This document shows positions 55,140-64,000 of a DNA stretch of 64,000 nucleotides, piece after piece; position 1 is the stretch's first letter, and every line of letters starts with the position of its first letter. Source of the DNA: Apoderus coryli (taxonomy: Eukaryota; Arthropoda; Insecta; Coleoptera; Attelabidae); NCBI GenBank assembly GCA_911728435.2, contig OU452213.1:6117834-6181833 (forward strand), read 5' to 3'. Made by a program: the position numbers and the translations under genes. The notes beneath the pieces are model-generated. The model was not told the origin of the DNA and did not search any database. It saw only the letters and a list, made by a program, of their open reading frames with translations.

Positions 55140-55362
55140 AAAAGTGTACAGTAACAGTCGCTGTTGATGGTGGTTCCTTTTTTCCATTTTTTTTTTCAAT
55201 AACAAAACTTGCTTCACACAAAATGCTATAACTCGCAAATCAATAGTCAGATTGCTGTCAAATTTATACACGTATAATATAAAGGTTAGTACTAAATAAA
55301 AATCATATGGGAAAAATTCCAGTAACGCCATCTATGGCCTTTTTGAATGGACTAATATTGTA
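55140..55362 (-). mobile_element. Internally deleted mariner (MITE-like)
   Basis: Left part acagtcgctgttgatggtgg is catalytic-region sequence, also at 16063-16082. It is fused within about 20 bases to the family 5' region (tttttcaataacaaaacttgc...), which runs to the terminus cctttttgaatggactaatat. The whole coding region is lost. Confidence 0.75.
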
Positions 55363-55365
55363 ACC

Positions 55366-56950
55366 ATTTTGAATTAGCTGGTATTATTTACATTCAGAAA
55401 GAGTTCTAATTTTATAGCTCAATCCAAATGAATCCCAATATGCTATTCAAATTGTTACTGGTTCGATTCAAGTTTTACGAGCGGCTTGTAATTCAAGTTT
55501 TAATTAAAGAAGAACAAACAAAGAATATCAACTTTATTAATCTGTAAGAAAACCCTATAAAAACATGTTGGTTTTACGGTTTAAAACAGATGATCTTAAA
55601 AACCAAACATTACTAAGAAAAAACTCGTTTAAACTTTAGATTAAATAAAGTCTTAAACAAAACACTACGAAAAATAAACTTGCGAAATTTCTCTAAAAAT
55701 ACTAACAATCAGCGACCAAAACTTTTATAAGAAGAACTACAAAACATTTACTTTTAATCTGGCTTTACGAATAAAAAAAAACTAAACAAAACAAAAACTC
55801 TAATTTTCTTTTAATTAACGAGTTTTAAAAGAAAGTAACTATAGATATTAAACACAACAAAAAAAAATCGCAAAACTGCTTTAGTTAATTAATTATCACT
55901 GAATAATTAATTAATCGAAACCTATCATGAATAAGCAAGTCTTGGGTTGTTTTTTTATTGGACATACGGTACTCTTTAATGAAAGAAAACTTCTTCCAAT
56001 TAAACTGTCCCGCAAAAAGATAAGTTTTAAAGAAACAAAAAAAACGATCTAACATGAACTGAAAAAAAGAAAACAACAAAAGAAACATGCTTTAAATTCT
56101 CCATGAACTGAAATCATAAACAAAAAAGAAACTGAAAACAATCAATTTTATACGAAAAACTATGCATCTGATACGAAAATAAATGCATTCTGTCCATAGA
56201 AAAACTGATCCTGTTCATAAAAAAACTAATCTAATTCATAAAAAACTGATCTTGTTCATAAAAAAACTGATCCTACCGGCTGCGCCAATTTTTGTAAAAA
56301 TTGATTGGAAACAAAAAGGCCTTCGATTAAAAGAATTAACAAAGAACTTACTGAACTTGAACTTCGATTATTATTAAGAAACTTTATACAATTAGAAATC
56401 ACATCTAGACTCTACCAAGGCTAAAACGAATCTGAATTCGAAAATCCGATTGTCTTTCCAAAACACTTAACATGAGAAGTAGGTAGGATACAATACGATT
56501 TTATAATGACTTCTCAATCTCCCGAATCAGCGACTGGACAAAAACTCATTGTTTTTTTATTCGCCCTTTACATATATTATTTGATATGCGAAACCGTGAC
56601 ACCCTCCAACTACTAGCTTCTGTAGATAATAATAAAAGTCCAACATTTAATTTACATGAATTCGTTTCGAGAATGTTAAATGTTTTGACCATCCTATAAC
56701 TGAAACATCTGGTTATCTTTTCTAATATATGCTTTTATCTTTGGACTAACTCATAAACAAACTCGATATTTTCGATTAGAAAAAGGTCGTTCTTTTAGGT
56801 AACAATTCTTTTAGGAACATTTGTTAAAAGCACCAAGATAATATGTTTATTACTTACAGATGTTGTATGATATTTACAAAAATATCATATTTCCCAAACT
56901 AATAGAAAATATCTATAAAATCACCCAACTACTATACATAATACCAGTGG
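55366..56950 (-). repeat. Gypsy-type LTR/leader repeat, copy 2, with tRNA-Ser-type PBS
   Basis: Inverted, diverged match to 18900-19990. On the minus strand the LTR-like part (56950 to 56290) ends just before TGGCGCAGCCGGTAGGAT (56287-56270), a tRNA-Ser-type primer-binding site. A leader with four tandem GATCAGTTTTTTTATGAAC-like units (56197-56272) follows, then AT-rich sequence with a 67-codon frame (55885-56088) and a second LTR-like block (55366-55510). Confidence 0.65.
56270..56287 (-). promoter_or_regulatory. tRNA-Ser-type primer-binding site
   Basis: TGGCGCAGCCGGTAGGAT, one base different from those in the tandem array at 21299 and 21705. Confidence 0.6.
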
Positions 56951-56964
56951 CGTGGTGTCTTATT

Positions 56965-57055
56965 ACAGTACTAAATAAAAATCATATGGGAAAAATTCCA
57001 GTAACGCCATCTATGTGTCATCCTATGGCCTTTTTGAATGGACTAATATGGTGAT
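56965..57055 (-). mobile_element. Mariner 5' terminus fragment (undisrupted hAT target)
   Basis: gtactaaataaaaatcatatgg, then gccatctatgtgtcatcctatggcctttttg: same family end as 55290-55362. It includes catcctat at 57019-57026, the uninterrupted version of the hAT target at 24003 and 28388. Confidence 0.75.
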
Positions 57056-57059
57056 GTGC

Positions 57060-58545
57060 CTTTTTATGTCATTGGACCAAAATCATCATTTTTATCTTCA
57101 CCTTCTTTATTGAAGAAAAATTCCATGGACTAAATCCGCTGTTGTGTCATGATCAGTTTGAGTTCAGGTAGAAGCGCTTGACAATCCAAGCTGTTGGTGA
57201 GGTGGTGGATTACGTAGATGAGGGTTAATTTGTTAATCTTACCATGTATGGCCTCAGTAAGGAGTGGAATCATGGCTAATCTTGATTGATTGATTGAAGA
57301 TGGCGACCATATTGAAATTTTTCGGCAAAACAATTCTTAGTTCTTCCTCAACAATTTGAAAACCCGCGTAGATAATTTTAATTTCCATACCGCATCTGAT
57401 TGGGCTAGGAATATTTCTCATTTAAGCAAAATACCTTCCGATATCATCATGTAGTTATTTTTATCTGGAACACCCGGTATATGCAAGTGCACCCATAATA
57501 GATCCATGTAGACAAATGAATGTCGGTAGAACACGCACACAATTAAACGTAGGCATGTATATAAAAGCACTTAAGTGCTTTAACACGTGATATTCCTGAT
57601 CGTAACTATAAATCCGAGTTGGCTGTGTTTTAAGAGTTATAAAACGGGCTAGATGGTAAGATTGCAGCGCGCCGAACGGAAATTGGTTTTACTATGCCTA
57701 CTTTTCATTAGTTGTTAAAGAAGAAAATTAGTAACAAGCAGGTAATTATTGTGAAACTGTTTCAAGCTTCAGTTACAACGTTAACAGATTGCTCGATGTA
57801 AATTAGTTTCTAGGTTAAAAATAATTTAAACCTCATAGTATAGTATCAATATTTTCATCAATTTAGGTATGGGAAGCTAGACCCCAACGTCCTTATTTTT
57901 AATTTAATCTATCTATTCGGAATCCGTGATGAATTTCAGCATGTTTTTATTTGTCTAAAGGCTTTTGTATTTGAGTTATTCCATTCGGTAGGTTTTAATA
58001 TTTTATAATGTCTACTTAATCCTGGGACACACTGTATAAATAGAAATGTAGTAAATCATAATTTAGTCACTAGTTTCAACAAACTGAATTCCTGAACACT
58101 TTAAAATCTTATGTTCACATAGTTGGCAAAGTTTAAACTGAATATCTTCTTCCTTCGACTTTCGTTTTTTATTTTATTCCTTTTTCCGAACATATTTTTT
58201 TCTGTCTGTTCGTTTACTTACACGAAAATGTAAGTCACGTATTAGTTTGATAGCAAAAGTGACTTTAACATGCATCCATTCAATTACTTTTCTTTACTTT
58301 TTCCAGAAAAGTGCATTTTCCTAAAGCTGGTTCGGATGAGTCACAGTTTTTGTGCTATACCTACCCATCGAACTTCTTGGCGTTGTACTAGGTATATTAG
58401 ATTAAACCGTTTTTTTTAAGATCAGTTAACGGTTGAATATTTAAATAATTTATTTTCCATGGACAGGGGTCATACAGTGAGGACGATAAGTCTCGCATAA
58501 ACTCTATAATAATAATGCTTTATTTGCCTATATAACAATAGTTAT
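57060..58545. other. Unassigned sequence
   Basis: The minus frame 57130-57333 (SRLAMIPLLTEAIHGKINKL) looks protein-like but is unrecognised. A palindrome agcacttaagtgct is at 57568. No other feature. Confidence 0.4.
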
Positions 58546-58547
58546 TG

Positions 58548-59210
58548 CCCAGTAAACACACATACGTTTATTTAACGTTTATCATTACAAAACACCTTTC
58601 CAAAAAAAGGTACATTAAATACGTACATTTTACTTTTATATGTCGCGCTTTTTCACGTTACAGAACACGAATAACGAAACGTTAGTTAAATGGTTTTAAA
58701 AAACGTGTATTGAACGTATTTATGTATATATATTCAACGGTGAAATAAAACGTTATTTAAACGGTTCTGCAATACGTTAACTGTAATTTTCGGATTATCA
58801 TAAAATTCTTAAAAAACGTCATTTTAACGTTTTCATTGTCGCCTCTAAAAATCATGCGCTTCTAATGAAAAATTTATAACGTGATTTTAGCTATAAATAT
58901 GGGTTTATTATAAATTACATAAAGAATGTTTTAGAAACATTTTTAATTTTGACAATCTTTGACACGCGTTTAAAAAAACACATAAAACAAACGTTTTTAT
59001 TTTATGGTTTATTTATAATGCATATACAACGTTACTACATAATAAATGCACGTAGTTGTATTTAGATAATAAAAACACGTTTCTATAACGTTTAAACTGA
59101 ACGGTGTAAAATTAAACTTAAAATAAACCGTCACTTTTCTAACGTAAGACCAATTATCAACGACTGACATTTTGAATCCACGTTTCATTTACGTATATGT
59201 GTTTACTGGG
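58548..59210. mobile_element. MITE with CCCAGTAAACACA TIRs and dense ACGT motifs
   Basis: CCCAGTAAACACACATACG at the left and, read inward from 59210, CCCAGTAAACACATATACG: 18 of 19 match. No coding. About 20 ACGT tetramers (mostly AACGTTT, AAACGTT) occur in 663 bases, in both orientations, like sub-terminal transposase-binding repeats. No target duplication is obvious, so the superfamily is undetermined. Confidence 0.75.
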
Positions 59211-59650
59211 TGGCATCGTCACATTCAGTATGTCCATAAGTAAAAATACAATATAAATAAACAAAATACTCAAACAACAAATGCGTGTGTAAATAGTACA
59301 AATACAAAACAGTAAAACAAAGTACATAAAAGTCACTTAAAACTTCAATAAACAGTCTAAACAAGCACAATTCAAATATTACAACAACAATCAACAGACT
59401 AATGTTTTTACAAACTTTGATATAACGTAAGATATAAAATGATTAAACGTCCTTCAGCCTACACAAAATTTAAAGTAAGACAGTATATTTTTACATATTG
59501 ATTATAATATTGCAAACTAAAGTAATCCCAAATATACTTGAAAGAAAAAAAAAATAAAGGATCAAAAGAGAAGACAAGAGATTAATTATAGTTTTATTTT
59601 TAATAATTCCTGATGTTGCATTTTCAATTTTGGCCGTGTTCGTGCAGTCT
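59211..59650. other. Unassigned AT-rich sequence
   Basis: Possibly the 3' non-coding part of the adjacent minus-strand LINE; no clear tail seen. Confidence 0.35.
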
Positions 59651-59659
59651 CTGCAAAGC

Positions 59660-60190
59660 CTCCAAGGAGTTTCAGGTGGAAATTTCAGACAAGAAATTTT
59701 CTCATCAGAACTGGCAAACCTTGCAGTTAAGTGTGGTAGTCGTTTGATGGCTTATATAGCCGGTTTATCGGATTTCAAATTTTTGTTATGGTTCGTAGAG
59801 CTGAACATTCGGAAATTTGGAGATTGTACATTGATGTGGATGGCCATATTCTAGAAGTGGTCTGCAAATCGACTTATAGATGAAAGCTGATTTTGAAGTA
59901 GAAAAGCCTTCGTTCTTAAATGTTAAGCCCTTAAAACAGTTAGCTCTTGATATGACGCGTTTTTTGATGCTATTAGTATGCTCTTTAAAGTTCAATTTGT
60001 GGTCCAAGGTAGAGCCCAAATACTTAACCGACGTCTTCGTGGTTATGCTGGTATTTCCTAGGTTAATGGATGGAGAAGCATTAATGATGGTATGATTAAA
60101 TATATAATGAACTGCGATTTAGAAGCATTTACTTGCAGTCGCCATTTGGAAAACCATGCCAGGGTCCGGTAGAGAAAATTGGACAAGTTT
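59660..60190 (-). pseudogene. LINE reverse transcriptase C-terminal relic
   Basis: From 60190 leftward: LAWFSKWRLQVNASKSQFI, a frameshift near 60060, VKYLGSTLDHKLNFKEHTNS (60019), SAFIYKSICRPLLEYGH, then decayed sequence with stops to about 59660. This order (KWxLxxNxxKS, KYLGxxLDxKLxFxxH, LLEYGH) is the post-catalytic part of CR1/jockey-type RTs. The active site is absent. Confidence 0.78.
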
Positions 60191-60194
60191 GCAA

Positions 60195-60700
60195 TCGTCG
60201 TTGTAAATTCTTTCCATGCGACTGGAAAGAAACATTTTGGGAACAAACGCGGGGGAGAACTGGGAGCTTGTACATCTCTGATCAAACACATGGCATCTCT
60301 AAACCTCCCTAGTGACGAAACTAAGGAAAAATATAACTTGATCACAAAGTTAAGTAACAAGAGGGACTGGGAAAGGAACTTACATACCAGCAACCTTAAA
60401 GAAAACGGTTTACAGACGACTCCGAAATCGATGAAGTACGAGAACCGTTCTACAGCTTATAGGGAGAAGTTCCGAATTAATGAGGAAACACACAGAGAAA
60501 TAATAACAATCTTCCTGGTGGTAAAATTAGTGCAAATCTGCACAGAGAAAAATCTATCATATCATGAACCATATGCACATTCAATCAATGATAGCATATA
60601 TTCCGTATTCCACAATCAAAGCTACATTTCTTTCAATTATACTTATATGATTATTTGCGAAATATATGACTTTATTGCTTTAAGTATAAGAATTAATTGA
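60195..60700 (+). other. Unrecognised plus-strand open frame of about 170 codons
   Basis: Open from 60179 (no ATG until Met in HMASLNLPSD). The hydrophilic part (SDETKEKYNLITKLSNKRDW, then STAYREKFRINEETHREI) looks like real protein; the C-terminal third is AT-rich and Ile/Tyr-heavy and may be readthrough into non-coding sequence. No domain or family recognised. It may be an exon or a transposon piece. Confidence 0.35.
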
Positions 60701-61436
60701 CTTCCAATCAAATGCCTCAATTATAAGAATATATTGAAATTAAATAAAAATTATTGATTGGACTAAGTGTCACTATCGTTGATAGAATATTTATTGCTTT
60801 TTAAGGGGAATACAGAAATTATAGACAGAATATATTTTGGTATTGAAATAATTGTTTTGTCATTTTAAATCAATTTTATATATAATCCTGGAGAGAAATT
60901 AATTACTTAATTTAATAAAACTATTGTATGAAATAAAGGAAAGTTTTTAATCAAAAACAGTTTTATTAATTCTATAATACATTGTATTGTAATAAAAAAA
61001 ATATTACTCTATAATACATGAACATTCATGTTCAATGTTCATGTACGACTAACAAAATATTAAACCAAATATCGTATTTGTGCTTTTTTACCATATCTTC
61101 ATAGTGTTCCACTCCCGCTCGGTACTTTGTATACTGTATACCTACATCGTGTTAAAACAGGATATTTTAAATTTTGAGGTTATCTGAGGTTGCAAAAATG
61201 TATTCCATGCTGCCATGCTATACTGGTTAATGTGAAATAAAAAGCTTAATATTCATAACTTTTGAATGGAACACCCTGAATAGTTTTGTTAAAACGTTTT
61301 TATTATGCATTATAGGTACCTCTTAAATCATTTGTTGGCTAGACCGATCTTTAATAGTATTGTTCGAAAAGCTTACACAAAATAATTTATAGTAAAAAAC
61401 TTATGATTAGATATACTTAGTTAGGAGTAAAACTTA
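60701..61436. other. Unassigned AT-rich sequence
   Basis: A small palindromic cluster acatgaacattcatgttcaatgttcatgt is at about 61016-61044. No coding recognised. Confidence 0.45.
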
Positions 61437-61437
61437 C

Positions 61438-61492
61438 CGGAGAATATTGGAATTAGTTTGTCCAATTCTGAGGCGTTTAAGAAGTCTTCCAT
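61438..61492 (-). CDS. Candidate first coding exon, unknown gene
   Basis: Minus-strand ATG opens MEDFLNASELDKLIPIFSG and runs directly into a consensus donor GTAAGTTTT at 61437. MEDFL...L...F is the style of the N-terminal helix of SAM-like domains or of some transposase-derived genes. No second exon found to the left, where a LINE relic and unassigned sequence lie. Confidence 0.3.
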
Positions 61493-61915
61493 AATATATT
61501 ATTGCAGATTATAGAACTTAACTATATAGACACGCGCTACCGGCACACAAATAGAATAAATATATAAATGTAACATAACCTATTGTTTTAAGCTTTGCTA
61601 GTGACTAGGGAGTTCCGAAATTTCCCGATACATCAGCCCGAAATCTACGTTTTTATATCAATGGTTTTGAATTCGTTTTATTATGATATCGGCGTATGAA
61701 AGCATTTTTTTTAAGTCAAAAACTAATATTTACGAAGTGGGGTAGGTAGTACGAAAATCCAGCTTTTATTTAATTTATATACTTAAATTCGATACATGCA
61801 TGAGTGCAAAATGTTGGATACTCGACGTTTTGTGTTTCGATATATCGATGAATTTAGCCCGGCCCAATAATAAGTTAAGGTTGTCCCAACAATAAGAAGT
61901 ATTGACTTACACAGA

Positions 61916-62345
61916 AAAAAAAAACCTTGGTTCAGATAGATAAAAAACGTAAGCACCACAGGGACAGCCAAAACCTTGTCTACCCCTTCTAAAAAAATTT
62001 ACTGGATAGACATTATGTCATTTAGATAATATTCTTGAATAGTTTACATATGCTCCTTGTCTGGGAGAGACAAACACTATTTGTCATTTAAATAAAAGTA
62101 TATTGTATGCTAGCGAAGTTTACTAGTTATTTTAGTGATGATACTCGTTTAATGTCTATCCAGTAAATTTTTCTACATTACTAAAATAACTAATAAACTT
62201 TGCTAACATACAATATATTTTTATTTAAATGACAAATAGTGTTTGGCTCTCTCTTCTACTAATTTTTTCTAGAAGGGGTAGACAAGATTTGGGGGTCCCT
62301 GTGGTGCTTACGTTTTTTTTATCTAAACCACCATCAGGTTTTTAG
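61916..62345. mobile_element. Foldback element 1 (long imperfect hairpin)
   Basis: The outer arm (61916-61996) with acgtaagcaccacagggac and ttgtctaccccttct pairs with 62272-62345. The inner arm 62066-62143 (aaacactatttgtcatttaa, agtttactagttattttag) pairs with 62175-62265. tttactggatagacatt (about 61997) also pairs with its complement at about 62152. Nearly the whole element folds. No coding. Confidence 0.85.
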
Positions 62346-62667
62346 TGCGACTCTTATTTATTTATTTTTTTAAAATAAACTTAAGCCTACTGAAAATCTT
62401 GTATTAGGTATAATATAAGCTAGGTATATATAGTCAAACTTCAATCTACACATGTTAAAGTGGGTAGGTATAATGCGGCTGAATCCTTTGCCGGAATTCC
62501 TGAGAATATTGCTCAGCACATAAACAACTAGGGTTGGTTGATCTTGGAAACGGTCGGAGTGACAATGTCGGTTAACTTAGAGAAAAGTTGTACAATTTAA
62601 ACACCTTTTAAATGGTGTTTTCAAAAGTAAAGTAAATTTAGCAGTTTTCGAGAATTTCTAAAAATCT

Positions 62668-63441
62668 ATTTTTTGCGATATTAGTTTTTATTGATTTCAG
62701 ACATTATTTTTACAGATATATAAAAAAATGAAAAGCACTTTCTCATTGTTGCTTTTTGAGGAGACTCGACGTTTCGTTTTCGAAAAACCATCAACTTCGA
62801 TTTTTTAAATACGGCCCTTGATTTTCTATTGTTAAATTTAAAGCCATTTTCAATTCAAAAATAGGTGGTTTAAACAACTTTTCAATATTTTTAGTTGATA
62901 TTTAAACTTATTCAAGAAAAATCGCCATAGTTTGGGACTTAACTGACTGAATGCAGAGTATATACCTAATTAGTAATTTTTGCAATAAAATTCTTTCGAC
63001 GTTAATCAAAATTATTTATTATTATTTGCCAATTTATTTCTGTCAGCACATTTTATTCTGTACGCAGTTTTTTAGATTTAGTTAAAATTTTTGTGCTTTT
63101 TGAAATTATTAAAGAAACGCCTTTCTTTCTTTTACGCAAAATAAGTGCCAAACTATGGCGATTTTTCTTGAAGTTTAAATAACAGCTAAAAATACTGAAA
63201 ACTTGTTGAAACCATTCCGTTACATCTATTTTTGTTTTGAAAATGGCTTTAAATTTAACAATAAAAAATCGAGGGCCGTATTTAAAAAATCGAAGTTGAT
63301 GGTTTTTCAAAAACGAAACGTCGTAATGAAAATTTGTAAACGCTATATTTTTCTCATAAAAAAGTAACAATGAGAGCTTTTAAGTTTTTTATATCAGTAA
63401 AAATAATGTCAGAAATTAATAAAAACTAAAATCGCAAAAAA
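62668..63441. mobile_element. Foldback element 2 (about 270-295-base arms)
   Basis: 62668-62937 and 63147-63441 are inverted copies (ttttttgcga...ttagttttt; gatggtttttc...cgaaacgtc; atcgccatagtttgg) around a roughly 210-base loop; identity by eye is about 85%. It begins about 320 bases right of the first hairpin. A 105-codon minus frame at 63053-63370 is a by-product. Confidence 0.85.
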
Positions 63442-64000
63442 ATTGCATTTTCTTAAAAAAAAATACGGCCTTGTAAAATATAGTTTATACCTAATTCATT
63501 TTCTACTATAAATATTATACATTTCAAGATCTACTAACTAGGTACTAGGTAGTTATCTAATTTGGGGACAAATAAACCTAAAATGTATTGGCTATTTAAA
63601 AAAAAATCGAGTTTTTCCGAAAAACAATGACGCTGAAACAAAAAAAAATTATCAAAGAAACTTTAGATACCTTATGAGGAAACTAAGTAAAATAACAGAT
63701 TCTACCGGTACGTACGAGGAATGATAAGACAATTCCAATCCACAACTCCTAATTCACAGACATTGGTAAAATGGTAAACAAATAAATACATACCTACCTT
63801 TACAAAAGAAAGAAAAAAGTCATACCTAGCTAAAATATTTATGTAACTTCTTTTGAAAAACTGCATTAATTTGCTAAAAATTAATCCGTCCCTGGCAAAT
63901 TAAATATATTATCGTGAACCCATCTAAACTATTGTTTAGTTGCTGTAAATGATAAGGAATTTTGCCTCCACCATATTAAAAATGATTAAATTAGAAAAAG
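63442..64000. other. Unassigned AT-rich sequence
   Basis: No feature recognised up to the window end. Confidence 0.5.

Noticed and set aside
63053..63370. 105-codon minus frame as a gene
   Set aside because: It lies across the loop and arm of a foldback element and has no protein-like features.

Overview
The window is AT-rich, intron-bearing animal DNA. Its mobile-element content (mariner, hAT, pogo, Crypton, jockey-like LINEs, Penelope, Gypsy LTR elements) points to an insect. A beetle or hemipteran is a guess; nothing seen fixes the order. I see no confidently recognised host gene, rRNA or tRNA gene. Almost everything identifiable is a transposable element, in many age layers and often nested.

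Layout. 1-9778: a young Gypsy-superfamily LTR retrotransposon on the minus strand, with intact gag and pol and LTRs that look identical; the window edge cuts its left LTR. 10002-12680: a dead mariner split by two LINE fragments. 13144-15109: a pogo/Tigger-like element with complete TIRs whose catalytic domain is deleted. 15960-17470: two mariner relics head to head. 18400-21810: LTR-retroelement debris, including a 406-bp tandem repeat in which each full unit carries a tRNA-Ser-type primer-binding site. 24011-28387: a hAT element inserted in an old mariner. It holds a THAP-domain exon series on + and a hAT dimerisation segment on -, and was itself hit by a Penelope-like element (26612-28320) with GIY-YIG coding and a hammerhead ribozyme motif. 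32900-46270: 5'-truncated LINE copies, a mariner relic and a dispersed LTR-like repeat interrupted by a LINE. 47355-49410: a hAT relic, then a Crypton tyrosine-recombinase gene between pieces of mariner. 51035-54300: a broken LINE, an unclassified TIR element and an IS630/Tc1-type transposase lacking one catalytic Asp. 55140-57055: mariner deletion derivatives and an inverted copy of the 19-kb LTR repeat. 58548-59210: a MITE packed with ACGT motifs. 59660-60190: a LINE relic. 61916-63441: two large foldback (hairpin) elements.

How parts work together. Only the Gypsy-like element looks able to make its own proteins: gag first, then pol by -1 frameshifting at a GGGAAAC site. Nearly every other element is broken by stops, frameshifts, deletions or 5' truncation. 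Several insertion events can be read directly because an uninterrupted relative of the target lies elsewhere in the window: hAT into mariner (empty site at 57019-57026) and a LINE into the dispersed repeat (empty site near 50344-50350).

Limits: pairwise comparisons were done by eye, so identities are approximate, and element ends without TIRs or tails are uncertain by tens of bases.
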